Assembly: GCA_013398955.1 (NCBI GenBank)
Contig: VWPU01004598.1
Span: forward strand, 83,186 to 147,185
Source: Callaeas wilsoni
Taxonomy: Eukaryota; Chordata; Aves; Passeriformes; Callaeidae
DNA: 64,000 nt
Reading direction: 5' to 3'
The notes beneath the pieces were generated by a model. The model searched no databases. It had not been told where the DNA came from and was given only the letters and a program-made list of their open reading frames with translations. Both the position numbers and the translations under genes were made by a program. Below are positions 13,501 to 26,462 of the stretch, in pieces; positions within the stretch are counted from its first letter, which is position 1, and every line of letters starts with the position of its first letter.

Positions 13501-13759
13501 CAGGATTTTACAGAACAGATCTTTAACATTACTTCTGGTTTTGACTGTGATTCTTGTATTTCCATTGCAGTAAGGGTCAATAAAGCCATCTACTAAAAAG
13601 TGATTAATTACTGGCTGTTGATTTTGCACTAAATGTCACATTTGCAATTATTTTGCATATCCAGTGGCTTCTCTTCTTTGAATGGCACTGGCAGGGAAAA
13701 AAGATAGTACAGCACACACGCCTTTTACCGTCACTACATTACAGTGCAGTTTCCCTTAC
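10584..13759 (-). other. Intron 15 of L3MBTL3
   Basis: About 3.2 kb after the MBT array. It holds a CTCF-like motif at 11.28 kb inside a somewhat GC-richer stretch that also yields a 114-residue minus-strand frame without family resemblance. No transposon is recognised with confidence. Confidence 0.8.
11272..11286 (-). promoter_or_regulatory. Weak CTCF-type motif
   Basis: The minus strand reads GCACTAGAGGGGGAC. The core ACTAGAGGG matches the CTCF consensus, but the conserved C at position 12 is G. Sequence match only. Confidence 0.25.
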
Positions 13760-13874
13760 TAAGTGGGGGCTGAAGAGGGTGTCCAGTTTTCGTACACCAG
13801 CCTGCAGGATGGATATCAGGGCTGTCGACATCAGTCCAATAATCATAAATACTATCCCAGCCATCAAAATGAAC
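13760..13874 (-). CDS. L3MBTL3: L3MBTL3 exon 15: end of MBT repeat 3, residues 484-521
   Basis: Acceptor ATTTTAG, then GTT CAT TTT GAT: VHFDGWDSIYDYWTDVDSPD, then IHPAGWCTKTGHPLQPPL. It carries the aromatic cage F486, W489 and Y493. HPAGWC is seen where HPVGWC is usual. The donor is GTAAGG after a single A (phase 1); exon 16 completes the Ser codon. This exon was recognised from its translation, as no long frame marks it. Confidence 0.97.
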
Positions 13875-15503
13875 CTAAAATACAAAATAGAGAATAGTAC
13901 ATTTTAGATCAGGAAAATTCTCCATAAAACCAGTTTACCTGAGCAGTCTCTAGAAATAACATGTCCATTAGAGAAGTCACTTTCAGAGAACTATTTAAGT
14001 TACACAGAAAATACATGTACATCACATTCTGGACCGAGGCATACTCTCACTAAAGAGTAAACAACCATATGTCATATGGTTTATGGTTTACTGTGTTATC
14101 AGGCTCAAATCCCAGGAATAATGCAGTTCTCACATTAGTTCTCACATTAATAGTTAAATTTAAAGCATAAATTTCTGCCTTTTTCATCTCTCAAAAAACC
14201 ATACAAAAATCCAAAGTTTTTTAATCTCCTGTCTGAACTAGATTTAAGAACAACAGAGAAGTAAGCAAAGGACTAAAAGAAATGGAATTTATCTATAAAA
14301 AACAAACGTCATACAAGCAACGATTTTACTAAAATCAGACTATGCAGGATAAACAGTTGAAACTGAAGAGAAAATTAGGGATGTGACTTCCCAGGAAAGC
14401 ACCAGTATGGGTTATGTACACCTTTTTTCACATGAAAGCTAAATATCTTCAAATCTTCCATGACCCCTGTACTAGTAAATTCCTCGGATCTCTCACACGC
14501 ACATGTGTGGATGGACGTATGCACAGACACATACAAACAGAGCTCTTTCAACATACGCTAGAGAGTCAAATTACTACCCTAGAAGTTACAAATCCTGCCA
14601 TGTAATAAATTAGACTGTAGACTGGGTTTTTACGTTATTTTGGGATGGGGTTTTTTTGTTTCCCTTTTTTTTCCATTTTGCATGTCCAGCTTAAGGTAGA
14701 AAATGTGTAGGTGTGAAGATATGAATTCTGATGACTTCCTACCAGCAGTTAATTCAGATGATTCAAAATGAAATGTTAGCTGCACCTCCTACTTGAAATA
14801 ACAGGTATGCCTAGTAAATCTGTACAAAATGCAAACACACATATCCTCCACTTCTAATTTGGTATCTGGTATATGTTAGCCCTTCTTACACTTCAGGGCT
14901 TCAGAGCAGAAGTCCGCTTTGTACAAAGAAAGAAAATGAATTCAAGTACACAACTTCTGCAAAATATGTGAAAAATACGTTAACTTAGCTTAATCCAATC
15001 CAAAGCCCATAATTAACAGAAACTTCAGAATTGCAGAAATCACTGACAAAGGACAAGAGATCAGAGCTCTTTCATATCTCACATATATCTCTCTCTCTTC
15101 CTCTTGGAAACTTACAGAGACAGATTCAATTAACCTAGACCAAATATTTTATGGTCTCTAATACAAATATCAAAGCAGCCCTTTGACACTTGACATTAAA
15201 TAATTACATTTCTTGATAGAGAATTGTCTCCTATCAGCTATTCCCAAAGCAATTTTCCAATATATTCAACTCTGCTCTCTAACTACCCACCTCAGCACAA
15301 GTAACTAAGAGAACAATAAAACAACACATTCTGAAGGAATCATGCATGTATCAATTAGTGAAAAGCAAGAGCAAAAGCTTAGCAGGACAGAGCAATGCCA
15401 CTCATTTCTTGCCATGGTTAATTTTACAACTACAGGATTTTGGTTTTAGAAAGTCCTCATCACTTACTTAAACAGGATAGTACAATAAGACAGAGAAACT
15501 TAC
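13875..15503 (-). other. Intron 14 of L3MBTL3
   Basis: About 1.6 kb, AT-rich, with a small palindrome (ccatatg-t-catatgg) near 14.07 kb. No repeat family or exon is recognised. Confidence 0.85.
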
Positions 15504-15614
15504 TTTTATTCTGTAGTCATCGGTATCTACAATGGTTGCTACTCTGATAAATACTGGGTTTCTCTTGTCAACCACTTCAAGTTTCATGTTTTTCTGAAAG
15601 CCATGAGAAGGTTT
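15504..15614 (-). CDS. L3MBTL3: L3MBTL3 exon 14: MBT repeat 3 core, residues 447-483
   Basis: Acceptor TTTCTAG, then AAA CCT TCT: KPSHGFQKNMKLEVVDKRNP, then VFIRVATIVDTDDYRIK. Cage residues D462 and N465 lie in VVDKRNP. The exon ends AAA before GTAAGT, phase 0, with 37 whole codons. It differs from mammals at several conservative places (IVDTDDYRIK). Confidence 0.97.
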
Positions 15615-17761
15615 CTAGAAAAGAAGAACAATACTATGTGAAACAGAACAAAACCTCAAATTCTCATGCTGTTGTAAAATATATATAATCCATCAAAAAC
15701 TTTCTGCCTTTATTTTTTCAAATCTGCCTTCCCTCTAGTAGAAATTCAAGCATAAAAATGTAATTCAAACTAGGGTTATCAATCTAGTGAAACAAAGTAA
15801 ATATTTTGGAATTCCAGGTTCTCCTGGAGTGGAATGGATTCAAGCCATCCAAGGATGTCAGTGGGTATCTTTAGTTTGAATCAGTTTTTTTCCTAAATTC
15901 TCTAGAAAAGTTTTCCTAGAGATTTTGGCTAACAGTTTCAATGCAGTATTTAATAAAGAATTACATACCACCTGCCTGAAATGTCTATGAAATTGTCTAC
16001 AGGAAACATATTTGTGCTTTCTGGTATGTATTTTTGTTTCATGAATCAAGCTCTTTTTCAGTCTCCTACTGAAAACATAACTAATCCACAGCATAAGAGT
16101 GACACACAAGACCAAATGCCTGGGTTTGTAATACTATTTTGACAAAATTAGTGTCTTTGGTAGGGGTATCAGATTTTGTGTTTGTCACTTGCAGTTATGA
16201 ACACTAAAGCAAAATTATTTCCATTTTAAAGGTAAATATTCACAGGACAAGTTAAGGGGTTTATTCTGATTTTTTAGGAAAATAATGTATCTGTCTCTCT
16301 AGGACTTCAGAGTATTGGTCTTGTTCCTTCAGCTGCAGCTTAAGAACTCAAGTTTTCTCCCATAATACAAGACAAAACACTGTTACTGTCTCAGATATAA
16401 CCAAATACCCTGAGCAAGAATAGGAAGTTATTTGTGCTGAGAATGTAAGATTGAGAAACATTACTAAGCCAGACACACCTTGGGGTGATAAACTGCAGGT
16501 CATTAATAACTTCTGGTAATCTACTGACCCCAGGAACCGCTATAAACACCACATTTTGTCTGCACCTAATCTAGCTCTTAGCAAAGTTGAGAAGTAGTGT
16601 CCCTAATATGAAAAGCTGAGGCAAACATGCTTCAGTGTGCTGTGAGACAAGGGCTGGGAGCTACTGGCCACCTGATGCTGGCTCCCAACAGCAATCCAAG
16701 ATGATCAGAGGGATGGAGCACCTCTCCTATGAGGAAAGTCTGAGAGAATTGGGTTTTTTCAGCCTGGAAAAGAGACGGATTAGGGGTGATCTAATTGCAG
16801 CCTTCCAGTACCTGAAGAGAGCCTACAAGAAAGATGGAGAGAGGCCTTTTTATAAGGGCATGTAGTGATAGGACAAGGGGAAATGGTTTCAAACTAAAAG
16901 AGAGAAGGTTTAGATTAGATATTAGGAAATAATACTTTACTGTGAGGATGATGGGACACTTGAACAGGTTGCCTAGAACTGTGGATGTCCAATCCCTTGA
17001 AATATTCCAGGCCAGGCTGGATGGAGCTCTGAGTAACCTGGTCTAGTGAAAAGTGTCCCTGTCCATGGCAGGGGGATTGGAATCAGATGAGATTTAAGGT
17101 CCCTTCCAGCTCAAGCCATTGTGTAATTCATTTCTGCATTAGTGACCATCAGTGAAATTTTAAGAGCTCAAAAAGATGGACCAGTGAAGGAAACTAGCAA
17201 GTACAAAGATGAAAGAAAAGGATGTTGCCCACAAACACCATAGTTAACATGGGGAGCTGCCTGTGGATGCTGCCCCCTGCCCTAGCCAAGCTTGCAGAAG
17301 AAAAAATCTGCTAAAGGGTGTTGAAAACAAGCTCTTGCCCAAGGCAATGGACTACATGGACAAGCAGACTAACCTCGTACATTCATTTTTACACTGTATC
17401 TATTGCACCATCTTAAAGTGTACAAAAATACAAATCTTCGAAATATGTTATCATGATTCAGTAGCTATCTCATTATTTGTAATAAGTAGGCAGTAATTTT
17501 CCAAAGCAATTTACACTCATTAGTAATATATTTGTAGCATTTAATCCCATTTATAATAATTAAAATAATACATTAATAGTTATTTATAATAATCTGATTT
17601 CTAACAGTGAACTGCAAACTTGCATAAAAATAAACCACCTATTATGCAACTAATTAATTGGATACATTTGGAAACATAGGAACACCATATATGTATTCTC
17701 TTCTTAAACTAATTAATTACAGGAACTTAAAAGCATGAAAGAAATTTCAGCATTTTCTCAC
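15615..17761 (-). other. Intron 13 of L3MBTL3
   Basis: About 2.1 kb, holding a CR1 LINE fragment of roughly 440 bases on the plus strand. The remainder is AT-rich, with one minus-strand chance frame (15.86-16.1 kb). Confidence 0.85.
16698..17135 (+). mobile_element. CR1 LINE, 5'-truncated, with complete-looking 3' end
   Basis: The plus strand carries the CR1 series in order: 'gatcagagggatggagcacc', 'ctatgaggaaagtctgagag', 'cagcctggaaaagagacgga', 'ttccagtacctgaagagagc', 'atgggacacttgaacaggtt', 'ccaggccaggctggatggag' and the tail 'aaggtcccttccagctcaag'. It lies antisense to the host gene. Small indels break the reading frame, so it is inactive. It is the clearest sign that the source is a bird (or another sauropsid). 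Confidence 0.95.
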
Positions 17762-17847
17762 CACTTTAAAAGCCCTTGCAGGTGCAGGTAATGAACTGGT
17801 TTCTTCCAAATACTTCTCCCAAGAAAAATGCTTAGCGTGTGGATAAT
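17762..17847 (-). CDS. L3MBTL3: L3MBTL3 exon 13: start of MBT repeat 3, residues 418-446
   Basis: Acceptor CTGTGCCAG, then AT TAT CCA: DYPHAKHFSWEKYLEETSSL, then PAPARAFKV. This matches YP..KHFSW.KYLEET.SLPAPARAFKV of the MBT3 opening arm. The donor is GTGAGA after GTG (phase 0). Because the sequence reads AAAGTGGTGAGA, a donor three bases earlier could drop Val446 and keep the frame; the family keeps this Val. Confidence 0.95.
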
Positions 17848-19262
17848 CTGGCACAGAAGAAATATGAGCAAAATTAAACACAGCAGTGCAAAATGATGAA
17901 GTTAATGTCTAATTTACAGACCGTCTAGCACCTTTATAATACTGCTTTGATTTATGCATTGGACTTATAAAAATAATTGCAAGAAAGGCTCTTCTAAATT
18001 GTCTCTGATAAATTCACCATACAGGTTAAAAGAGTCAACCATCCTCTCATACACACTACTGAGTAGCTATTGTACAAAATTGCTTTGGATATGAGAATAT
18101 TCTGTGATCCCCTCTGCAATATAAATTACGTGGACCGGAAAAATTTGTCCACTTAACTGAGGAAATTAATTCAAATAATAAAGAGTCATTCGCTGGCAAA
18201 CAATCTGATCAGTGATAGCTTTGTACCACAGCTGAGCACACCTGACTACTTGTTACTCTTTTAGTGAGCAAATTGTAACTAAATTTCTAACAAAATACCC
18301 TGAATATTTACGAATAATCTAGAGACATCATCAAAGAAGATGCTGTCTTTCTCAGAAAATGTCATGTTTATAAACACTCTAGGGAAGACACACAAAGACA
18401 ACTTGGCTGCTAAAGAAAAGGCGGTGTCTGTCCTTCACCTTTACTCTGCACCAGAAGTTTAATTTGAAGTTTAAACATTAGTATTCATAAGCTAGAACAG
18501 AACAAAACCAATTCCAATTTGTTTTACAACAGATTCACTGAATAATAGGCTGCAATTAACCTCCTGACAGACAGACTGCTTATGACTTTTCAAGATTGCT
18601 GTCTATTAGAAGTTTTGTCGAAGTCGGTTTTAACCAATTAAAACCTTCCGTGCTCTCATCCACAGATGCCAGTTTCCGCAACAGGGCATTTAGGTCATCC
18701 ACCCAATACACAACAGTCCTGAAAAACAGTCTCAAGCTTCACACTAATGAATACTCTTCCTTTCTTCTTTATCATCTCTCTCATAGTGTTTTCCTTCATT
18801 TCAAAGACCCCTTACAAGTTTGATTCCTTGATCATGTAAGGCAATTTTCTCATCAGTCCATTACCTTGCACACACTCAGCTCATATGAAGATGTTTTTCT
18901 TATGCAATGGTCTCACGCACCTGGAATTTGTTTTATCAGCATTTTCAGACTGTGAGTCTTACAGTACTTGTCATTCAGCCAAAAATACAAACTTGTTCAG
19001 ATTTCAAGGGATATCTTTTGTGAGTAGCTGTCTCCTTACTAAATCAGTATATATTTCCATACTTAATGCCTAACATCTATTATACTTCTATTTTCAATAT
19101 ATTAAGTCCTGTAAAAAAAAAATTTACAACTCTGCAAATAAAAATTCCTAATTACAGAAAGAAAAGATTCAGGAGAAGTAACAGAAAGCTTCTTGTAAAT
19201 TTTAATGATGCTAGCTGACTATAGCCACTGTAAATCTTTCAGACATGTAACAAGATACAAAC
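17848..19262 (-). other. Intron 12 of L3MBTL3
   Basis: About 1.4 kb between MBT2 and MBT3, AT-rich. No repeat or exon is recognised. Confidence 0.85.
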
Positions 19263-19339
19263 CTGGTGGGGTGATGAGAGTTCTTTTATGTTCTTTACAC
19301 CATCCAACAGGATGAATATGTGGGCTAGCTGCCTCACAC
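19263..19339 (-). CDS. L3MBTL3: L3MBTL3 exon 12: end of MBT repeat 2, residues 392-417
   Basis: Acceptor CTTCCTCCAG, then G TGT GAG GCA: WCEAASPHIHPVGWCKEHKR, then TLITPP. This joins exon 11 (..YDY + W) to give the DYWCEA.SPHIHPVGWCKEH..TLITPP signature. The donor is GTTTGT after a single G (phase 1). With exon 13 the split codon is GAT (Asp), where mammals have Gly. Confidence 0.96.
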
Positions 19340-19925
19340 CTGGAGGAAGAGGAGAAAAAAAGGGCCTGAAAATGCAGCTCTTCAGACATCCTATAACGCT
19401 TACAAACCAAGACCTACAAGAGACACTTAAATTCCAAACAACCCCCACCACCTTCAACTTACACTTAAACTGCAAACATAACCTGAAGATATGAACACAT
19501 CCAACACAGACTTGTTACCACCTATACAAGCATAAGGCTTTATTTACAATTTTGCTGGAAGATCAAAAAAATCAAGTCCTTTAAGTTAGTGGTTGATCTC
19601 CTTTAAGAAGCTGTAATGCTGGATCTGAAAAATTCACAAGCAGAGACTCTTGGTAGAATCATGTTAGCTAGTTACAAGAACATCCTAATCTCATCAAAGA
19701 CAGGAGTCTTGCAATGCCAAGACCAACATTTGAAACCAAAAGCTTAAAGATCTTGATTAATGATCCGAGTTGCACCTGGAGGCAGAGGAGAAGATCATGT
19801 ATAACTGCAATGCACTGCCGATAGCAAGGAAAAATTCAAAACTGGATTCTGAGTGGCTTAAATGGAGCTATAAACATCTTACTGCAATCCAGCAGCACAT
19901 AAGGAAAGTCTGAGAAAAACTCTGG

Positions 19926-20000
19926 AAAAAAAAAACCCAAACCAAAAAACCGAAATCCCAAAACAAAACAAAACAAAAAACCCCCAAACCCAACGAAACA
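19926..20000. repeat. A/C-rich low-complexity tract
   Basis: A10 followed by mixed CAAA, ACAAA and C5 runs. Similar tracts recur at 55.9 and 58.2 kb. Confidence 0.75.
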
Positions 20001-23000
20001 AGCATTTTAGGCCCCAAACTACATAAAAGAATTAGTGATCCAAGACTGCAAAGTGCTCTAAAAAAGTGGTCAAACTCTCTTACTTAAAGGGTTAACAACT
20101 TCCCATATTTTCTGTCAAGTGCATCCTACTCTGCACTACTGCTGCTGCCTGTGGCATGCCACAAGAGCCACAGAAGAGCAGCAGAGGCAGGGTGAGCTAC
20201 ACTTGACGCGTGCTGGCATCTGTGTGAAGCAGTGAGAGATCGCTCTCACTGTGCTCTCTGGGTCAGCTACACCCTGCACAGAAGAAAGCAGCAGTGAGTG
20301 CTGGCTATCGAGTCCTCTTACAAAAACAAACAAGACACACACACACTGTAAAAAAAACTGATCTAAAAGCAGACAAGAGAAAACCTGTTTAAGCCTTCTG
20401 TAATAGTAAATTATTATATATAGAACTATATATCCTTACTACCTATTAGGATATTATTTCATAACATAACACATTTTGCACAATAAAACACACAGTGTAT
20501 ATATAATATATAGTGTATATACCATAATTATGATATTAGTACTCAATATTATTAGTAAAGGCAAAAAGTAAGACTGATCTACAGGAAAAGTAAAAAGCTA
20601 TCAGGCTCTGCTGTGAAACATGCACCATCCCTATGTGTGCATCAATACTTACTGATGGTTTTTGAGTTGGCCGAACAATTGACAGTGCTTTTTTAATGGA
20701 GTACATTAAAAAGTACATTGTATTTATTTAGCCAGGATGACTAAGAAGAATGCTGCTGGCACAAAAGGCCAGCATCACTCTTCATGGCACTGCACTACAC
20801 TGTGCAAACACACTGTTTGCCTCTATTTAGCTGAAAATTCGTATTATAACTATGTAGATCTGCCCTTAAGGATCTCGCTTCTCATAGAAGCCTGCTCCAC
20901 CTAATTTCTTCTTTAATTAGATAAATTCAGTATTACAGTGCACTACCTCTCTCCTCCACTATTTCCTATCCCTAAAGGTGTTTCAGTAGCCAACATTAAA
21001 TATTTCCAGCTATGCCTCCCCTCTCTCTTCTGGAGAACCCCACCAGCATTTCCATCTTTCCAGTGACCATGAGCTCAGTGTCACACTCACTCCAAGGTCT
21101 CAGCAAGGCCAACAAAGTGAAGCCCAAGTAAGCTGAAGTAGCTAAGGCCTTCATTCCCAGTTCCCCAGGGAGAGATCAAGAAACCAACCTTAAGTTGCCA
21201 AGCGATAGTCTAGCTTGAAACACCATGTCTCCCTCCTATGTTTTCCAAACACTCCTCAAATATTTAATGACAAAAGAAGGCAAGTAGAGAGCAACCATGC
21301 ATGAAGACATATACTCCATCTAATAATTACTGAGCAAAATACTAAACCACTTGTGATCCAGTTTCTATTTAATCCCTCTCTGAAGTCAGTGTCTCCATCA
21401 TTAGGCTGGAGAACAACAGATGTTCTCTCCACTTTCCCTAAACTTGAGTTACTAATGCAAAATATCCGAACAGTGTGGGGCTGCTCTCGCTGAGTGTTAC
21501 AAAATAATCGTTATCTGTATCTACCCAGAAAGTATTAGCATGCTGGAAGTCCAAATTAATTAAGTTCCCTTAATTAGCAACACTAATTTGTATACTTCTA
21601 AAATATCACATGCTGATAATGTGCAATACCTAAAAGGGTGCAGTGAACCATGCATGACAGAAGAAGAAACTAAAGGTAAATTATGCAGGCACTCTATAGT
21701 CTTAAGATTCAAAATGCCAGGTCTGTGGATCTGGAACACAAACATACTTTTAAGGATTGCAAAAGGAAACACAGCACAGAAAATATTGTAGACCGGACCC
21801 TGGGCTCTGCAACATTGCAGTTTTTAACCTTCACTGCATAAAAGAAAAATGAAGCACATAATATTTGAAATACATGGAATAACTTTTTTTTTTTAAAATC
21901 TGAGAGGTATTTTACATGATGTCTAAAACTCAGTATGGATATACTTTAACAACAGAAATGCAGGCTGGGTGCCTGAGAACATTGTCGCACAACAAGCACT
22001 CCTCTAGCCTTCTACCTAAACAGACTGAAGGACTAATGATGAAAGATACTGGCCAACACAATACAATTACCTTGTGGCTATATATATGAAACAGTTCTGC
22101 TAGTATTTCTTTGTAATGATGCCAATCAGATAATTCGCAGCAGACAAAACCTACCTTAGACAGACTCTGTAATGGCTCTGACAAAGCCAAGGATTTAACT
22201 CAGTTCAAGAATACCAACCTTTTGTTCTCCTACAATATATAAAGCTCTACTGTATGTATTTAGTATTTATAGTATCACACCAGGTACTCTCTAAATTGCT
22301 GAAGTTGCTATTAATAAAAGGAAGCAAAAGAAGCAAAATTTTGTGATAATTTAGCAGTGTTAAATCTCAGCACCTGACTCCTAGAAATGTTTTGGCCCCC
22401 CCCCAAAAAAGAAAGAAACAGGGAGTCCTTCTTGCTTCCTCTGGCCTCTTCTTTCTCTTTAGAGTAACTCTGAAGAGAAGCTAACAAGAATGTGGGGCAG
22501 CATTCCTCTCTTTGATCCCTCCCACACTGGGAGTTTTACTAGGATGAGGTATACTTCTGCACTGAAAAGGCATATCCTCTTACTTCCTAAAATGTTCTGA
22601 AGTAAAGTTCACAAATTATTTTCAAAACTCTCCTGAGTTAAATTTGGGAACAAGTCACATGCTCAGGGTCACTATGGTGTTATCAGTATTATACTTAAAA
22701 TAATCAAGCAGATGTGTAAAAACACTTCTGAGGACAAACTTTCTAAACGCATTTGATTTGGTTTGCTTTTTCAAGCATAGTCTGAAGTTCTATTTTAATA
22801 AAATTCTGAAAAGTGAATGCCACTGGACACACTTCTGGCCTTGAAGATTCAGGAAGAAGCAAATGACCAAGGAATGTTGCAATGAAAGATGCATTCCTGG
22901 AAGATGCTTTGACATTACGGTGAGCATAGAACACAAAGCAATGTGTGATTCAACAGCATTACAAAATAGCACTATGAAACATCTACAAACTTTGATTTGC

Positions 23001-24522
23001 TTTAAAAGAAAAACCCAGTCACTACAGATAAGCCTATAAGCAGCTTCTGCAATCACACTAGATTCAGGAAAAAGAAAGATTCCTGTTCCAGCAAAATCAG
23101 ATCATACAGTCCATCTTCACCTACTGATTTCACACAGCCTTTTAGCTTCTAACATTTCATTTAACAATAGAAAGTAGAGATCAGTAAAAGTCACACACAA
23201 TTTAAAGTAAAACTATTATGCTTTAATGTGTGTTATTTAATGGACATACATTAGTTTGGAAGGACAACAATAGTGATCAGACTAAGCCCAAGAGTTGTCA
23301 ACTGGAATGTTAAAGGCTACGTTTCACAATCAATTTGTCACATCCCACAGCTTTTTATCTCCTTTGTTCCAAAACAGAAGGCAGATCACTCAGCTCACAC
23401 GCTTCATAAAGCACTATGATCCATGAATTGTGAGGATGCTTGCTAGGCCAAAAAAGGTTACCAACAGTAGCAGGAGCTGAAGGATTTTGCACCTCCAAAC
23501 CTACCTACTCCTGGACCACAGCAGAGCACCAACACCACCTTCTGCCAAGCAGCAGAGACGTGACAAATGCACGCTCGACTAATAAAAAAAGATTACAATG
23601 TCCACACAATTCATGTCACTTGTGAACCATTCTTTCTGTTGTGTGAGAACATGCAGACAGAAGAAGAAATCTAATATCCATACTGGAAACTGAAGCTAAT
23701 CCAGGAAGCTGAAGTGGAGCCAAAAGCAGCAGAGTGCACCAGCTGAACCTGTAAGAGAGCCATGCAGAGGGACAGAACAAGTGACAGCTTGCTGAGTTAT
23801 GAACATCTTAAGTAGAGAAAAAACATCAAAGCAGGGAAGAGCTACGTGATCTAAATGGCCAGGAAATAGTTCTGCAATAAGGCAAACCGAGGGCAGCTGA
23901 CAATATGATTCCCTGGTGCGTGCACCACTTTGCATGAAAGGAACGCGTGTAAGGTTCAACAGTCCTTAACTCACAGCAGGAGAGCACATCCCAATGGGAG
24001 ACTCACACATGGAAGATGACTTCATATTCTCCTACTGATCACTTTCACCTGCCCTGCTAATTTTTCCCAAAAATCTGTTTCACATATAAAACTCATCGTA
24101 ACTATATCAAGAGAGATGGATGATAATGCTTGCTGCTGCAAAAGTTAATACTCAATTATTTCAGAAAAATACATTCCAAAATATGTCTCCACCTGAAGCT
24201 CTGGAGAGATTTTTTTAATTAAATAGTCAGCATTATCTTTAAAATTAGTGTATGGGTTATAATAATTTTGTGTTTTGAAATTATTTCTGATTTTCCCTTT
24301 TGGGAAAGAAACCTTTTGATACTTTGATTTTCACTTTACTAAGTGTAAATACAGTCTGTAATGAAAATGTTACCTATCAAAAACCACTCATACACACACA
24401 CCCCATACACTCACAAATAATAATGTGCCCTCAAAATGCTACTTATACAAGTTCTTGATTGTGACATGTCAGTCATCTAACAGTGCAAAAAAACCAAAGA
24501 AAAACATAAAAACTATCCTGCA

Positions 24523-24536
24523 GCCCCATCTAGTGC
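24523..24536 (-). promoter_or_regulatory. Weak CTCF-type motif
   Basis: The minus strand reads GCACTAGATGGGGC, agreeing with the CTCF core except at the first position and at position 12 (G for C). Low-confidence sequence match only. Confidence 0.2.
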
Positions 24537-26124
24537 ATAATTGAGAATACTTCATCACAGACAAGTATAAAGTTGGTATAATTTTAGGTCAGGACTTCTC
24601 AAAACGTAATACAGGATGTTATGGCATGCATACCAGAGGTGGTATAGCATTACCATAAAATATTATCATATTTTATATCTGAAGTCTGATAAGAAAGCTG
24701 CATGATGATTCACATGACATTTTAGAGCTTTAGGGTCAGATAATGGTTCATTATCCATTTAAATAGTTAAAAGCATGCACTGTGACTCATGGTTCTTTAA
24801 GATTGTTTTATCTTCTTTTGGACGTAATATAACCCCTCCAAGAAGACTGTTTCTTTCAAAAAGAGAGTGGAGCAAAGTTAATTATCTCAAAAATGAAACA
24901 AGCAGAGTGCGACTTTTAAGTACTTGTCTGCTAGGAAAGTAGTAAATACTGATGGAGAACAGGGCTGGCCTCCTACTTAGTCATACACCGAAATCCAGTC
25001 TGTTCCAAAAGTCACGCAGATGAGAAAATGGTTCCAAAAATCAAAAGCTAATTTATTTTCAGAGGAGGCTTCAGAAATCATTCTTCTATGCAAGGAACAG
25101 AGGAATGAGCAATGCATAGGCCATGGCATTTTAATACAATCCGGGTAAGCTGATCCCAAAAGCTTCCCTCTTCTCTGCAGGGGAAGTTCAGACCAAGCTA
25201 AGTATGAGTGAGGGCAGCCAAAGCCCTTTGATGCAGCAAGCCTGGGATGCAGCATGTCCAGCATAGCCATTGCTCCACTTCTCCTGTGGGCAAACAGCAA
25301 CAAGCTGCCACAGCTTCACCTCTTTCATGAGCTCTGGCCGTGTTCCCATCTGGTCACAAAAAAATTAGGAAGATGAGGCAACATCGATCTGTGTGTAAGC
25401 AAAACTGATGTAAGAGAATGGAGGAATATAGGATGGACCTGTAGTTAATTCATAGTTCTGACATACTCAAAAGACTCCCAATGCTATTTCCAGTTTCAGA
25501 CAACGGTAAGAAAATTCAGAAGTTCCACTGAACAAGAATGCCTTTGGCTTTCAAAGCAGTATTACGTTTCATCAAAAGAGATGGAATAGATGGAAAGGAC
25601 CTGAAGGCTTATGTTGTATAGGTCAAAGTTCTCCTTCATTAAGTAAAGTCTTGAATTTGACAAATTTGTTCACTTTTCTTCCATCTAAAAGCCACTCTCA
25701 GAGGAAAATTTAATAGGATTTCTAATACACTGAAAGTAGCATGACCATGCATTGAAGAGCTGCTTGTAATGACTAATTCTAGTCAGGGTACTTACTTTCA
25801 ACCAAAATCGTATTTTCTAATGCTCAGAAAGAAAGTAAGGAAGAGTATCTTCAGGCTGAAAGCCTGAAGCCTAAAAACCCTTAGGCAATGGTAATGGATT
25901 TCTGTTGCCTGAAGTCAGTAAGATCAGTCAACTCTCTTTTAGGTATCCAAAAATGGGAAATATTTTTAACCTCAAAGCGACAGTTCAGTCTACTCCAAAT
26001 AAAACACCAAAGGTATACAGAAAAAAGAGGTATTTGTTTGAAAATAACCAACACACACAAAATTAAGTCATTTCACCTTCATCATAATTCTGAGACTGAA
26101 AGTTACATGCAGGCCCCGGGAAAC

Positions 26125-26462
26125 TGTTGATGCCTTGTAGAGGCTGACCGGGAACAGAGGCTAGACAGAGTGAAAGGATAAAGGGTAGGTATTTATTAAA
26201 AGGCCTGCACAGGGTACACCTTGGGCAGTGCAGGCGTCTCGCAGAGACTACACCCACGATGGACACAGTCACACGTTTTTGGGACAGATATAAGTTTTGT
26301 CCATTTGCATATCAGAGGTTCATTGTCCAACTACAGCTTCAGGCAGTGGAGTCCCATTCTCCCAGTTTGCTCCCCCTCAACTCACTTTTGTTTACATTTC
26401 TCAGGGCCTGAGACAGTGAGGTGTCCTTGATTCTCAGGCCTAGAGAGGAATTGTGTCTGACA
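26125..26462 (-). mobile_element. Probable solo LTR of an endogenous retrovirus
   Basis: On the minus strand the segment opens TGTCAGACACAATTCC and ends close to a CA (about 26125-26128), the TG...CA form of an LTR. In the downstream third a GCCTTTTAATAAATACC block gives an AATAAA polyadenylation signal, followed by a T/C-rich stretch, as in the R-U5 part of avian LTRs. No internal viral genes flank it, so it looks like a solo LTR left by recombination. I could not find a clean target-site duplication, so the exact ends and family are open. Confidence 0.65.

Noticed and set aside
24977..25303. 108-residue minus-strand frame in intron 11
   Set aside because: No family resemblance and no splice signals in phase; may overlap an unrecognised old repeat.
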